From: Citrobacter koseri
GTDB taxonomy: Bacteria; Pseudomonadota; Gammaproteobacteria; Enterobacterales; Enterobacteriaceae
Assembly (NCBI GenBank): GCA_900446925.1
Contig: UAVY01000004.1
Coordinates: 434,001 to 498,000 of the forward strand
Direction of reading: 5' to 3'
Length of the DNA stretch: 64,000 bases
Numbering within the stretch: the stretch's first letter is position 1; every line of letters starts with the position of its first letter. The notes under the pieces were generated by a model. The model was not told the origin of the DNA. It made no database searches and was given only the letters and a program-made list of their open reading frames with translations. Positions 53,228 through 64,000 of this stretch are shown piece after piece. Position numbers and translations under genes: made by a program.

Positions 53228-54228
53228 ACCGCCTCCCGCTGCTGGCGATAGCGCGTCAGCGCGGTGGCATAGCGCATGAAGTCCAGTTGGTTTACCGCGT
53301 CCAGCTCATCTTTCAGCGCAGGCTCGATGGCCTCCACGCCGTGCAGCGCGCCACAAATCGCCGTTGCCATCGCCCCAATGGTGTCGGTGTCGCCGCCGAG
53401 ATTGGCGCACAGAATGGCGCAGCGGTTAGGGTCGGTGTTGGCCAGCTCGACCATTGCGATGGCGCAGGGCACCGATTCAATGGTGCTGGTGCCCGCGCCA
53501 ACCACCTGGTAAAGCTGCTCGCTGGCGGATTCAATGCCGTTCGCGTCACGGACGATCTTCAATGCGATCTCCAGGCGAGCGGAGAGCGAGGCGCTAAAGG
53601 TCGTGATGCGTTTTTGCTGCGCATAGTGGGCGATAGCCGGTAGCGAATCGACAATATCAGACCAGCAATCACCTTCAATCGCGCGTGAGATAGCCCATGC
53701 CACAACGACCGCACCAGCAACAGCCAGGTCTGACTTATGTGTCGGGCTGGAGGCCAGGGCCACATCATCAATAAACGCATCCAGATCGCGTGGCGGAAGC
53801 AAGCACCCCAGTGGGGAAACGCGCATGGCCGCCCCGTTGGTCACGCCGTTGTTTTCCAGTTCAGCAACGGGCTTGCCGTCACGAATGGCGTTCAGCGCAA
53901 TTTTCGACGTCGGGCCAAGAACGTTCTTATTAAAGGCGTCAAAGCGCAGCGCCCAGTCCAGAATGTTACGGCCAATCAGGTCCGGGTCGATCTGCCCGTC
54001 GCGCTCCAGCAGCGCATCCGCCAGACACAGCGCCATCGACGTATCGTCAGTAAATTCAGCGCGGTTAAAATAGCAGGCCGCGTTATTTTCCGCAGGGCCG
54101 GGCAGAAAGCGATCAATCCAGCCAAAATGCGCTTTTACGCGCGTTCTGGGCCATAGCTCCGACGGCATTCCCATCGCATCCCCTAACGCCTGCCCATAAA
54201 GGGCACCGAGAATACGTTCAGCTTTCAT
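53224..54228 (-). CDS. yegU: YegU, ADP-ribosylglycohydrolase-family protein
   Basis: Intact 334 residues. The family metal sites are visible as GQALGDAMGMP (near residue 13), FTDDTSMALCLADALL (near 60) and GGDTDTIGAMATAICGA (near 285). Presumed to cleave an N-glycosidic bond of a ribosylated compound. Overlaps yegT by 4 bp. Confidence 0.92.
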   Translation of the reverse strand: MKAERILGALYGQALGDAMGMPSELWPRTRVKAHFGWIDRFLPGPAENNAACYFNRAEFTDDTSMALCLADALLERDGQIDPDLIGRNILDWALRFDAFNKNVLGPTSKIALNAIRDGKPVAELENNGVTNGAAMRVSPLGCLLPPRDLDAFIDDVALASSPTHKSDLAVAGAVVVAWAISRAIEGDCWSDIVDSLPAIAHYAQQKRITTFSASLSARLEIALKIVRDANGIESASEQLYQVVGAGTSTIESVPCAIAMVELANTDPNRCAILCANLGGDTDTIGAMATAICGALHGVEAIEPALKDELDAVNQLDFMRYATALTRYRQQREAV

Positions 54229-55502
54229 TTAACTTCCCCTTGTGTCAGCGCAATATCGCGATCGTCCACTTTAATCGCAGTGATCTCTTTGTCGGATTCG
54301 CGAAAGAAAATCATAAACAACACGGCAATCACGGCGATCATCACCGCCCCGAATGTCCACATGCCCGCCCAGTTGAAGGTGAGGCCGTTTACCGGCTCTT
54401 TATAGGCAAACATTTTTTCCATCATCACGCCGCCGAGACGGTAGCCCAGCAGGCTGCCAAACCCCTGACAGCAGAGGGTGATCAACCCCTGAGCGGCAGT
54501 ACGCATATGCACAGGCGCTTTTTTATCGACATAGATATAGGCCGTAACATAGTAGAAGTCGTAACTGACGCCGTGCAGCAAAATGCCAAGAAACAGCAGG
54601 GCATAGGTGAAATATTCTTCCGCGCCGCCGTAAACAAAAAAGCCGTAGCGGATTGCCGCAGTGATAAGACCAAGCAGTAAGACCTTTTTAATGCCAAAGC
54701 GCTTCGTGAAGAAGGGTAACGCCAGCATAAAGAAGATTTCGGAGAACTGGCCCAGCGTCATCCAGCCGGTGGCGTTTTTCATGCCGACTTCCGTCAGATA
54801 GCCATTCGCGAAGATGTAGTAGAACGCCAGCGGCATCGCAAACAGGAACGAGCAGAAGAAAAAGACCAGGAAGTTTTTATCGCGCAGCAGGATCAGCGCA
54901 TCCAGCCCCAGCATAACTTTAATGTCCAGCTTGCCGGTGCTTTTTTGGCGGCGTATCCGGCAGGAAGAACGCAAAGGCGCCCAGCAGGACGGAACTGCCT
55001 GCGGTGATCAACAGCGGAATATTGGTTGGCGAGATATCGTTATAGCCCAGCATTTGCGGTAAGAAGCCGCACGCCAGCCGGATGCGATCCAGCCAATGGT
55101 GCCCATCACGCGAATGCGTGGGAAATCGCGCTCGACGTCCGGCACGTTGGCGAAGGCGATGCTGTTCGTCAGCGCAATAGTGGGCATATAGGTTAAGGAA
55201 TAGGCCAGCAGCAGCGGGAAGAACCCGGCGAATGTTGTTTGCTGCGCGGCGAAATACATCAGGACTGCGCCTGCGAACATCAGCACCGCCAGCACTTTTT
55301 GTGCGGAGAAAAAGCGGTCAGTCAGTGAGCCGACGAGAATCGGCGAGAGAATGGCGGCAATCGCGGTACATGCGTAAGACCAGCCGATTTCTCCGGCGCT
55401 AAAACCGCTTTTGTTCAGCCAAAGCCAGAGGGGGACGAACCAGGCGCCCCAGATAAACCACTCCACGAACATCATGAACGACAGTTTCACTGTAGTTTTC
55501 AT
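54225..55502 (-). CDS. yegT: YegT, nucleoside:H+ symporter (frameshifted)
   Basis: 425-residue 12-TM transporter of the NHS family (NupG/XapB). The N-terminus MKTTVKLSFMMFVEWFIWGAW is typical. Breaks near 54945-54955 and 55073-55080 split it into two frames that join as a full-length protein. First gene of yegTUV. The start at 55502 follows E. coli; an in-frame start 45 bases upstream is less likely. Confidence 0.9.
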
Positions 55503-55754
55503 CGTTAAATCCTTCATGACAGGTAAGGTACGCGATGACAGTACCACTTAATAATACCTTTTAAATACCTTTGAGGCGTAAATTTGACTGCTGTAACACT
55601 TTTTCGTACCTGAAACGTGCCAGCAGATAGCGCTGAAAAATGCGCTACAGATGGAAAAAATGGCCGGTCGGTACCAGGCTTATTGCTGCCCGCAAAACGC
55701 GGGTCAGGACAATCCACATTCCGGTACTCAATCGGAACTTACGGGAGCATAGCT

Positions 55755-56807
55755 ATGACTGATATTGCGCAGTTGCTTGGCAAAGACGCCGACAGCCTTT
55801 TACAGCATCGTTGTATGACCATTCCTTCTGACCAACTTTATTTACCCGGACATGACTACGTAGACCGCGTGATGGTTGATAACAACCGTCCGCCTGCCGT
55901 ACTGCGTAACATGCAGACGCTGTATAATACCGGACGTCTGGCCGGAACGGGCTACCTCTCCATTCTGCCCGTCGATCAGGGCGTTGAACATTCTGCCGGG
56001 GCGTCGTTTGCCGCAAACCCGCTTTATTTTGATCCAAAGAATATCGTCGAACTGGCTATTGAAGCAGGCTGTAACTGCGTGGCCTCGACGTATGGGGTAC
56101 TGGCATCGGTTTCACGCCGTTACGCGCACCGCATTCCGTTCCTCGTCAAACTGAACCACAACGAGACGTTGAGCTATCCAACGGAGTACGATCAAACGCT
56201 CTATGCCAGCGTTGAGCAGGCGTTCAATCTGGGTGCCGTGGCCGTTGGCGCGACCATTTACTTTGGTTCTGAGCAGTCGCGTCGTCAGATTGAAGAGATT
56301 TCCGCCGCTTTTGAACGTGCGCATGAGCTGGGGATGGTGACCGTCCTGTGGGCATACTTGCGTAACTCTGCATTTAAAAAAGACGGCGTGGATTACCACG
56401 TTTCCGCCGACCTGACCGGGCAGGCTAACCACCTGGCGGCGACGATTGGCGCAGATATCGTCAAACAAAAAATGGCGGAAAATAACGGCGGCTATAAGGC
56501 GGTGAATTTCGGTTACACCGACGATCGTGTTTACAGCAAGCTGACCAGCGATAACCCTATCGATCTGGTGCGTTACCAGTTAGCCAACTGCTATATGGGG
56601 CGCGCGGGGCTGATTAACTCCGGCGGCGCGGCGGGCGGCGAGACCGATCTCAGCGACGCTGTGCGTACTGCGGTTATCAACAAACGCGCGGGCGGCATGG
56701 GCCTGATTCTGGGGCGTAAAGCCTTCAAGAAAACAATGGCGGATGGCGTGAAACTGATTAACGCCGTGCAGGACGTCTACCTGGACAATAAAGTGACGAT
56801 TGCCTGA
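55755..56807 (+). CDS. fbaB: Class I fructose-bisphosphate aldolase
   Basis: 350 residues from ATG 55755 ([18 protein letters not shown]) behind GGGAG. DhnA-type Schiff-base aldolase: [25 protein letters not shown] and the C-terminal phosphate-binding GGAAGG and [11 protein letters not shown]. The catalytic Lys is in the KAVNFGY / DIVKQKMAE region. The frame is open from 55617, but the extension has no family match. Confidence 0.94.
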   Translation: MTDIAQLLGKDADSLLQHRCMTIPSDQLYLPGHDYVDRVMVDNNRPPAVLRNMQTLYNTGRLAGTGYLSILPVDQGVEHSAGASFAANPLYFDPKNIVELAIEAGCNCVASTYGVLASVSRRYAHRIPFLVKLNHNETLSYPTEYDQTLYASVEQAFNLGAVAVGATIYFGSEQSRRQIEEISAAFERAHELGMVTVLWAYLRNSAFKKDGVDYHVSADLTGQANHLAATIGADIVKQKMAENNGGYKAVNFGYTDDRVYSKLTSDNPIDLVRYQLANCYMGRAGLINSGGAAGGETDLSDAVRTAVINKRAGGMGLILGRKAFKKTMADGVKLINAVQDVYLDNKVTIA

Positions 56808-56814
56808 TGTCACG

Positions 56815-56843
56815 TACCCCTCCCCAGGTTTTCGGGGAGGGGT
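56815..56843. terminator. Terminator between fbaB and rbtK
   Basis: Stem TACCCCTCCCC / GGGGAGGGGTA; strong GC hairpin between convergent genes, without a long T run. Confidence 0.65.
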
Positions 56844-56868
56844 ATTGGTTATCAGGACGGCGCAAAAA

Positions 56869-58477
56869 TCACTCTCTGAGCATTTTCGCCATGTGTTGCA
56901 ACTGCTTATAGGCCTCGTAACGACGATGATGCAATGGCTGATACGCTGTCTGTGGGTAATAACAGGTATCCACATGCGTAAACTGCGTCATGGCCTCGGC
57001 AACCGAGGGGGAAATATTTCCGGCGACGGCGCCAAGGATTGCGGAACCTAATAGAACGGGCTCGCTGCACTGGGTGGTTAATACCGGAAGTCCGCAGGTA
57101 TCGGCTAATAGTTGTCGCACCAGAGGGTGCTGACCCGCGCCGCCGCTAATCACGATATTTTTATTCCGTACGCCGCAGGCATTCTGCGCATCAATAATTT
57201 TGCCGCAAACCGTAACCGATACCGCACAGTCCCGCCACATACAACGCCAGTAAATTGTCCTGGTCGCGTTCCATACCCAATCCGCAAATAACGGCGCGTG
57301 CGTGCGGGTCGGCAAACGGCGCGCGGTTGCCTAAAAACTCCGGTACAACATGAATACCCGCCGCCAGCGTGACGGCGTCCGACGCCTGCGGCGCTTTTTC
57401 TGACACCCGATCGGCAAGATAAACCGGCAGCGGTAATCCTGCCTCCTGCGCCAGTTTCCGCGCGTCTTCGGCGGCGGGATGAAACGCCAATAGCTGATCG
57501 ATAGCGGCGCCCGCGGCGCTTTGCCCTCCCTCAACAAGCCAGAGCCCTGGCACCATCGCGCTGTAATACGGCCCCCAGACGCCGGGAACGAAAACGGGAT
57601 CGTTCGTTGAAGTCATGGTGCAGGATGAGGTGCCAAACACATATGCCATTATTATTGAGGGCGCCGCCTTCAACGCCGACAGTCCCGATGCCGCCCGCAT
57701 GGGCGTCAATCAGACCCACGGCGACCGGTGTGCCCGCAGGCAGGCCCATCTCCTGCGCCGCCTGCTCGGTTAAGCCGTCGCCACAGGGCGTACCCGGCGG
57801 CACGATGCGCTGCCCGATGCGGGCAAACTCGTCATCAGCCAGTTCTGCCAGCCCGATCGTGCGGAAATAGTCCGGGTCCCAGCGGTTTTCATGAGCAAGC
57901 CAGGTCCATTTGCAGGTGACTGTACAGATGGAGCGGGCAAGGTCGCCGGTGGCGCGCCAGGTCAGGAAGTCTGCAAGGTCGAAAAATTGCCATGCGTTTT
58001 CGTACACCTCGCGGCGATTTTCCTTCAGCCATAAATCTTAGGCGTTTCCATTTCCGGTGAGATTTTCCCGCCGACATAGTTCAGCACCGGATGTTGGCTG
58101 GCGTTAATGCGTTCAGCCTGTTCAGTCGCGCGATGGTCCATCCAGACGATGATGTTTTGCGCCGCATCGCCTTCGGCGCTCACGGGGAGCGGCGCGCCGT
58201 TTTTATCCAGAACCACCAGCGAGCAGGTGGCGTCGAAACCGATCCCCGCCACGCTTTCCGGCGCCGCGCCGGACTGCCTGAGCGCTTCCCGGATGCAGTG
58301 ACAAACGGCCTGCCAGATCTCCTGGCTGGACTGCTCCACGCGGCTGCCGCTCCGATGAGTGGTAGTGATTTTTTGCGTGACATGAGAGAGCAACGTGCCG
58401 CTCAGGTCGAAGATACCTGCGCGGACGCTGCCTGAACCAACATCCACGCCGATAACGGTTTTCTGTAAGCTGTTCAT
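56869..58477 (-). CDS. rbtK: D-ribulokinase, FGGY family (frameshifted)
   Basis: Phosphorylates D-ribulose to D-ribulose-5-P in ribitol catabolism. N-terminal FGGY phosphate loop VIGVDVGSGSVRAGIFDLSG, GIGFDATCSLVVLD, GLIDAHAGGIGTVG and C-terminal NIVISGGAGQHPLVRQLL are visible. Corrected length is 535 residues, as in Klebsiella RbtK. The frame shifts near 58033, 57612-57640 and 57205. It begins 11 bases after the rbtD stop. The ribitol transporter gene that follows in Klebsiella is absent; fbaB comes next. Confidence 0.85.
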
Positions 58478-58488
58478 GGCGCTTTTCC

Positions 58489-59240
58489 TCACAGATCAAC
58501 GCTGTTGGGGAGGATAACCAGATCGCGAACAGTGACGTTTTTCGAACGAGTGACCATAAACAGTACCGATTCTGCGACTTCGATCGGCTGCATCAGGCTG
58601 CCATTTGCCAGCGCTTCTTCCATTTTCGCCTGCGGCCAGTCGTCCAGCAGCGCGGTCACTACCGGCCCCGGCAGCACCGCTCCGACGCGTACGCCATGTT
58701 CGGACACCTGACGGCGGGTCGTATGGACAAAGGCCTGAACGGCAAATTTGGAGGCCGTGTAAATAGGTTCCCAGATGACCGGTACAACGCCAGCGATAGA
58801 ACTGGTGAAAATGATATCGCCGGATTTTTGCGCAATCATATGCGGCAATACGGCGCGGACGCAGCGAAATGCGGCATTGATGTTGAGGTTCAGTACGCGA
58901 TCCCAGACGTCAGGATCGCCCTCGGCGACCGGCCCGCCAATGTAAGCGCCTGCGTTAGCATGGAAAATATCCAGCCCACCGGCCAGCTCGATAATGGCCT
59001 GCCAGCAGGTTGTCGACCTGCCCGGTATTGAACAAGTCGATTTTGCAGCGCAAACGCGTTATCGCCCAGTTCCGCGACGATTTTCTTCAGCTTCTCGCCT
59101 TCGCGGTCGATCAGGACCACTTTTGCTCCTGCGGCAAGCAGGGTTTTCGCACACTCAAGGCCGATACCGGAGGCTGCGCCGGTAATGGCTGCAACCTTGC
59201 CGTTGAGGGAAGTATTCATGGAGGGGACAGAGTGATTCAT
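58489..59240 (-). CDS. rbtD: Ribitol 2-dehydrogenase, SDR family (frameshifted)
   Basis: Oxidises ribitol to D-ribulose with NAD. Classical [18 protein letters not shown] (TGxxxGxG), [11 protein letters not shown] (NAG), catalytic Ser in [11 protein letters not shown] and YTASK. Corrected length is 249 residues, near-identical to my memory of Klebsiella RbtD. Two extra bases fall between 58990 and 59045. First gene of a leftward rbtD-rbtK operon, divergent from the LacI regulator. Confidence 0.88.
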
Positions 59241-59406
59241 TTTATAATCCTTTTATGCATAGGTGATTTTTAAGGTGTATTTGCTTCTGCGCGGAAGAAC
59301 GGGGGCGTTCTGACTGGCGTGTGAAGCATATTGCTCAATCGATGAAGCTGATCTAGCACTTGTTTATTTCCTCAGCAAGAGACATTCAAAATGAAGAGGC
59401 GATTTT

Positions 59407-60443
59407 GTGACGCGCGTTGAGAAAACGAAGAAAACAACCATCTACGACCTGGCTGAGTTAACCGGGGTTTCCGCCAGCGCGGTGAGCGCAATTTTGAATG
59501 GCAACTGGAAGAAGCGACGCATTAGCGCAAAGCTGGCGGAGAAGGTGACCCGGATTGCTGAAGAGCAGGGATATGCGGTGAACCGACAGGCCAGCCTGCT
59601 TCGCAGTAAGAATCGAATGTCATCGGGATGATTGTCCCCGAAATACGACAACCGCTACTTTGGCTCCATTGCTGAACAGTTTTGAAGAGATGGCGCGTGC
59701 CAGGGGGGCTGCTGCCCATCATTACCTGTACGCGGCGTCAACCGGAGCTGGAGGTTTGAAGCGGCGAGGGCGATGCTCTCCTGGCAGGTGGACTGGGTTA
59801 TCGCCACCGGGGCGACGCACCCGGATAAGATCGCGCAGATGTGTCATCAGGCGGGTGTGCCCACGCTGAACCTCGATCTGCCCGGAACGCTGGCGCCGTC
59901 GATTATTTCGGATAACTATGCGGGGGCTAAAGCGCTGACGGAAAGCATTCTCGCCAGCAGCCAAAAGCGGTATGGCGTTTTGGCTCCGCTGACGTTTGTG
60001 GGGGGGCGAATCACCGATAACAACACCGCCGAACGTTTGCGCGGCTTCCTCGACGCGCATAAAGCGCATGGATTGACGGTGCCCGGAAACGCAGCAACTG
60101 GTTACGGGTTATTCTTCCGCAAGGGTGGAAGGGCTACTGAAATCGGTCTACCCGTCGCCTGATATTCCGCTGCCGGGGCTGTTTGTTAATTCGACAATTT
60201 CGCTCGAAGGGGTGGTGCGCTGGCTGGCGCAGAACGGGCAGACGGGAAGCCATCAGCCGCCAATGGGCTGTTTTGACTGGGACCCGTTTGTCTCTCTGCT
60301 GGGGCACGATATCGATATGGTGCGCCAGGATGTGCCAGCCATGCTGGACAAAGTGTTTGAGATTGTGGATTCCGGCGACACCACAATACGTCGTATTGGA
60401 GATCCCGCCGGAATTGATCGCCAGCCAGAACATGGCGCGTTAG
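59407..60443 (+). CDS. rbtR: RbtR, LacI-family repressor of the ribitol operon (frameshifted)
   Basis: N-terminal LacI HTH: TTIYDLAELTGVSASAVSAI then LNGNWKKRRISAKLAEKV, about residues 10-50. The periplasmic-binding-protein-like core is split by indels near 59622, 59650-59760, 60118 and 60390. Corrected it ends LEIPPELIASQNMAR at 60443, about 342 residues. GTG start with GAAGAGG upstream. Divergent from rbtD, and its stop overlaps that of the convergent dalR by 3 bases. Confidence 0.8.
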
Positions 60444-61381
60444 CGCGTCAGCAACCAGCGCGCGGTATGTTCATCGGTGACCAGACCGTTGATCCAGCCG
60501 CCTTTCAGTGCGGCGAGGATAGCAGGGCGCTTATCTTCACCGCAGGCCGCCGCAATACGCGGACACTGGCTCTGGCGTATATCGTAGCTGGTGATGTAGC
60601 GGTTGATGAGGCTATCCACTACGTTGCCGTCTGCGTCAATAAAGCGGCCAAGTATTTCCCCCACGCCGCCGCGCGCGGTCAATTCGTCCAGTTGCGCCTC
60701 ATTGATAAAACCGTCTTTGAAGATAGGACTCTGTTTCCCCAGCGCGCCGATACCGACAAAAATGACCTCCGACGCTTCGGCGACGGCAGAGACGTTGCGA
60801 AACAGACGGCTGGTGCACCACATCTCGTATTCATCACAGGATTGCGCATAGCGTGGCGCGGGCCACTGGTAATATTTGCCCTGAATTTTACGCGCCAGCA
60901 ACAGCGGGACGTCGTCGTAATAGTTACATTGTCCGTGTTCGTTCATGGCGCTGATCAACGCCACGCAGCGCGTATTGCGACTGTCGAAATCAATGCGTTT
61001 GATGGTTTTTTTCAGCGTCAACCCGGAACCAATGCCGACTACCGTCGGTTTGTCGCCCTGTAAGTAGCGGGCCATCAGTTGATAACAGCCAAAGGTTACG
61101 CTGTCGAGGGTGCTTTCGCTGCTGTAGGCGGGAACAATATTGCAGTTAATTAACTGATACTTTTCCTGCAAAAGCTGCGCGTAATCGAGGCAGTTCGCGA
61201 CAGGATGGTGCAGACCAATCGAAACAATGCCTTCCTCTTTCGCCGCAGCGATAAGGCGTTGTACCACCGGTCTTGACGTCCCAAGCTGGCTGGCTATCTC
61301 ACTTTGGTTTAAACCCGCAATGTAGTACATCCATGCGGCCCGGACTTTCTGATCCAGCCTGATGTCATCTTCTTTGCTCAC
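60440..61381 (-). CDS. dalR: DalR, SorC-family regulator of D-arabinitol genes
   Basis: Intact 313 residues. N-terminal HTH (YIAGLNQSEIASQLGTSRPV, residues 20-40) and a C-terminal sugar-phosphate/sugar-binding SorC domain (GIGSGLTLKKTIKRI, VGIGALGKQSP). GTG start at 61381 after AGGGAAAC. Divergent from dalD, so it probably regulates dalD-dalK in response to D-arabinitol. Confidence 0.82.
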   Translation of the reverse strand: MSKEDDIRLDQKVRAAWMYYIAGLNQSEIASQLGTSRPVVQRLIAAAKEEGIVSIGLHHPVANCLDYAQLLQEKYQLINCNIVPAYSSESTLDSVTFGCYQLMARYLQGDKPTVVGIGSGLTLKKTIKRIDFDSRNTRCVALISAMNEHGQCNYYDDVPLLLARKIQGKYYQWPAPRYAQSCDEYEMWCTSRLFRNVSAVAEASEVIFVGIGALGKQSPIFKDGFINEAQLDELTARGGVGEILGRFIDADGNVVDSLINRYITSYDIRQSQCPRIAAACGEDKRPAILAALKGGWINGLVTDEHTARWLLTR

Positions 61382-61590
61382 GTTTCCCTACCTTAAGAGT
61401 GGCGTTGGGGCGTTAATTTCCCTCAACCGATAAGGTCATTCTGGCGGGTGCTCAGGATTGAGGCAAGCTCTTTGCTCTTTTGTGGTCATTTGTAATTTTA
61501 TAGAGCAATTGCTCTTTTGTGATCTACGGCTCTTATTTAATACAAATGATCGACTAGAGTGCAGGCATAACCTCACTGGAGAGCAGAACA

Positions 61591-62960
61591 ATGAACGATC
61601 AATACACATGGCTTCATATTGGCTTAGGTTCTTTTCACCGCGCCCATCAGGCGTGGTATCTGCATCGTCTGATCGCTTCCGGCGATACGCGCTGGCACAT
61701 TGCCGCCGGCAATATTCGCAATGACGCCGAGCACGTTGTGCAGGCGCTGGCGGCGCAAAACGGTCGTTATGTGCTGGAAACGGTCAGCCCGGAGGGCGAA
61801 CGTGAGTACGAAGAGATCACGTCGATTCAGAAACTGCTGCCGTGGCAGGCGGATTTGCAGCCGCTGATTGCCGAAGGCGCCAGAGCGCAGACCAAAGTGA
61901 TCGCCTTTACCGTGACGGAAGGGGGCTACTACCTGAACACCAGCCACAAGCTGGAAGTGAATAACCCCGATCTGGCGAGCGATCTCAACGGCGGCTGTAA
62001 AACGATTTACGGCGTCATTACCCGCATTCTGGAAGCGCGTATGGCCAATAACGCAGGGCCGCTGACGCTGCTCAACTGCGACAACGTGCGTCACAACGGT
62101 GAACGGTTCCACGGATGGTCTGGTTGAGTTTTTACAACTGACCGGCAAACAGGCGGTGATTGACTGGCTTAGCGCCAATGCGACCTGCCCGAATACGATG
62201 GTGGACCGCATCACGCCGCGTCCGGCAGCCGATCTTCCGGCGCGTATCAAAGCGCAGACGGGCATTGATGATAAAGCGCCGGTAATGGGCGAAACCTTTA
62301 TCCAGTGGGTGGTTGAAGATCGTTTCCGCGATGTGCGCCCTGCGCTGGAAAATGTCGGTGTGGAGCTGGTGACGTCTGTTATCCCGTATGAAGAGGCGAA
62401 AATCCGCATCCTCAACTCATCACATAGCTGCATTGCGTGGGCGGGTACGTTAATCGGCCAGCAGTATATTCATGAAAGCACCCTGACGGACTTTATCTAC
62501 CAGATTGCCGACCGCTACGTGACGGAAGACGTGATCCCTTGCCTGGGAGATAACGGCATCGATCTCCCGACCTATCGTGATGTGGTGCTTAAGCGTTTTA
62601 CCAACCCGCATATTCAGGATACCAACCAGCGCGTTGCCGCCGACGGATTCTCGAAAATCCCGGCGATGATTGCGCCGACGCTGCGCGAGTGCTATCAGCG
62701 CGGTGCGCGGGCCGAACGCTACCGCTATGCTGCCCGCACTGTTTTACGTCTTTATGGAGCAGTGGCACAAGGGCACGCTGCCTTATGAGTACCAGGACGG
62801 CATTCTGGATGCGCCAGCGGTACATGCCATGTTTGAATCCGCCGATCCGATCGCGGCGTATGCCAGTGATAAAGCGCTGTTTGGCGACCTGACGGAACGT
62901 GATGATTTCGCCGCGCTGCTGCGCGAGAAAATCGCCGCTGTTCACACGCTGATTAACTGA
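61591..62960 (+). CDS. dalD: D-arabinitol 4-dehydrogenase (frameshifted)
   Basis: Polyol dehydrogenase of the mannitol dehydrogenase long-chain family, oxidising D-arabinitol to D-xylulose. N-terminal nucleotide fold [28 protein letters not shown], and the family catalytic Lys region ([14 protein letters not shown], with the KxxxxNxxH motif K-IRILN-SSH). Corrected length 455 residues. Extra G near 62113 and near 62709. GGAGAG ribosome site. Confidence 0.9.
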
Positions 62961-62969
62961 GAGGTGGCT

Positions 62970-64000
62970 ATGTATCTGGGTATCGATCTCGGCACATCTG
63001 AAGTGAAGGCGCTGGTCATTGATGAAAATAATGACATTGTCGCCACCCATAGCGCGCCGCTGACGATTCAGCGGCCCCATCAACACTGGTCAGAGCAATC
63101 ACCGGAAGCCTGGTGGGACGCGACGGAGTATCTGATGTCCACCCTGCGGGAGAAATGTGGTCATCACTGGCAGGCGATTAAGGCGATCGGTCTTTCCGGT
63201 CAGATGCATGGCGCGGTACTGCTTGATGCCGCCGGGAATACGATCCGCCCGGCGATTCTGTGGAATGACACCCGTAGCGCCCAGGAGTGTGCAGAGCTGG
63301 AAGAAATCGCCCCAGAGCTGCATCAGGTTGCCGGTAATCTGGCGATGCCGGGGTTTACCGCGCCGAAATTGCTGTGGGTGCGTCGCCATGAACCGCAGAA
63401 TTTTGCCCGCATCGAAACGGTGCTGCTGCCGAAGGATTATCTGCGTTTCAAAATGACGGGTAAAAAAGTCTCCGATATGTCCGATTCGGCAGGGACGCTG
63501 TGGCTTGACGTCGAGAAGCGCGACTGGTCGGATGCGCTGCTGGAGAAATGCGGGCTGACGCGGGCCAATATGCCGGAGCTGGTGGAAGGCTGCGATATTT
63601 CTGCCACGCTCGATCCCGTCGTCGCGCAACGCTGGGGGTTAACCCCTTCGGTGGTGGTCGCCGGGGGCGGCGGAGACAACGCGGTCAGCGCTATTGGCGT
63701 TGGCGCGGTATCGCCCGGCGATGCGTTTATTTCACTGGGGACGTCCGGCGTGCTGTTTGTGGTGACAGACGCGTACCGTCCCGCGCCGCAATCCGCAGTA
63801 CATGCTTTTTGCCACGTCCTGCCGAATTTGTGGCACCAGATGAGCGTAATGCTCAGCGCCGCCAGCTGTCTGCAATGGTTCTGCCGCCTGGTAGGGACAA
63901 CGGAAACGGAACTGCTGGAAGAAATCGCGCAGTTAAGCGATGCGGAAAAAGCCAGCGCGCCGATGTTCCTGCCGTACCTTTCCGGTGAACGCACGCCGCA
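62970..64000 (+). CDS. dalK: D-xylulokinase, 3' part beyond window
   Basis: Open for 343 codons to the window edge with no stop. MYLGIDLGTSEVKALVIDEN, GLSGQMHGAVLLD (catalytic Asp region), ILWNDTRSAQE, PGFTAPKLLWV and VAGGGGDNAVSAIGVG are diagnostic of xylulokinase. It starts 9 bases after dalD in the same operon and makes D-xylulose-5-P. No frameshift noticed in the visible part. Confidence 0.92.
   Translation, partial: MYLGIDLGTSEVKALVIDENNDIVATHSAPLTIQRPHQHWSEQSPEAWWDATEYLMSTLREKCGHHWQAIKAIGLSGQMHGAVLLDAAGNTIRPAILWNDTRSAQECAELEEIAPELHQVAGNLAMPGFTAPKLLWVRRHEPQNFARIETVLLPKDYLRFKMTGKKVSDMSDSAGTLWLDVEKRDWSDALLEKCGLTRANMPELVEGCDISATLDPVVAQRWGLTPSVVVAGGGGDNAVSAIGVGAVSPGDAFISLGTSGVLFVVTDAYRPAPQSAVHAFCHVLPNLWHQMSVMLSAASCLQWFCRLVGTTETELLEEIAQLSDAEKASAPMFLPYLSGERTP

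Noticed and set aside
53218..54156. Rightward open frames inside yegU
   Set aside because: They are antisense shadows of an intact, well-recognised gene.

Overview
The window is an enterobacterial chromosome segment, almost certainly Salmonella. The gene order yeiS-sanA-cdd-yohKJ, dusC-mdtQ-yohDC-pbpG-dld-bglX-osmF-yehYXW-mlrA-btsSR-yehS-metG-mrp-yehE, thiMD-yegWVUT-fbaB is the E. coli/Salmonella backbone. The stcABCD fimbrial operon and a gentisate operon beside yohJK point to Salmonella. Species and serovar cannot be fixed from the sequence alone. All family calls come from recalled family sequences and visible motifs; no database search was run.

Layout. 1-3.1 kb: envelope and pyrimidine salvage genes (sanA, cdd, yohK/yohJ). 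3.2-9.3 kb: a divergent 3-hydroxybenzoate/gentisate cluster (mhbR | mhbTDHIM) that would convert 3-hydroxybenzoate through gentisate, maleylpyruvate and fumarylpyruvate to fumarate and pyruvate. 9.3-30.4 kb: housekeeping and stress genes, including a tRNA dihydrouridine synthase, an outer membrane efflux channel, PBP7, D-lactate dehydrogenase, the periplasmic beta-glucosidase, the OsmF ABC importer, the curli regulator MlrA, the pyruvate sensor BtsSR, MetG and Mrp. REP/BIME repeats separate several of these. 30.7-36.4 kb: yehE, the stc fimbrial operon and rcnB.

36.7-49.9 kb: a 13.1 kb integrated element lying exactly inside the thiM TPP riboswitch. A 28-bp direct repeat (36718-36745 and 49824-49851) bounds it, and each repeat copy is the 3' end of a complete TPP aptamer. 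The left aptamer is the probable chromosomal original and now precedes the element's tyrosine integrase. The right aptamer, supplied by the element, precedes thiM. The element carries a Gabija-type anti-phage pair (GajA OLD-family nuclease, GajB UvrD-like helicase), two unrecognised genes that could be a second defence module, an intact and a decayed serine recombinase, two small secreted proteins, and a replication-type operon (RHH-like protein, helicase with C-terminal HTH, 36-residue membrane protein).

49.9-56.8 kb: thiamine salvage (thiM, thiD), the yegW regulator with the yegTUV operon, and fbaB. 56.8-64 kb: the ribitol (rbtD, rbtK, rbtR) and D-arabinitol (dalR, dalD, dalK) catabolic genes, running off the right edge. 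Together they would feed D-ribulose-5-P and D-xylulose-5-P into the pentose phosphate pathway.

Sequence quality. Many genes, including the essential metG, are broken by one-base indels, nearly all of them extra bases in short homopolymer runs. Removing them restores full-length family members. I read these as sequencing or assembly errors, so affected genes are listed as single CDS across the frameshifts. Only the recombinase remnant near 42.6-43.0 kb looks like real decay.
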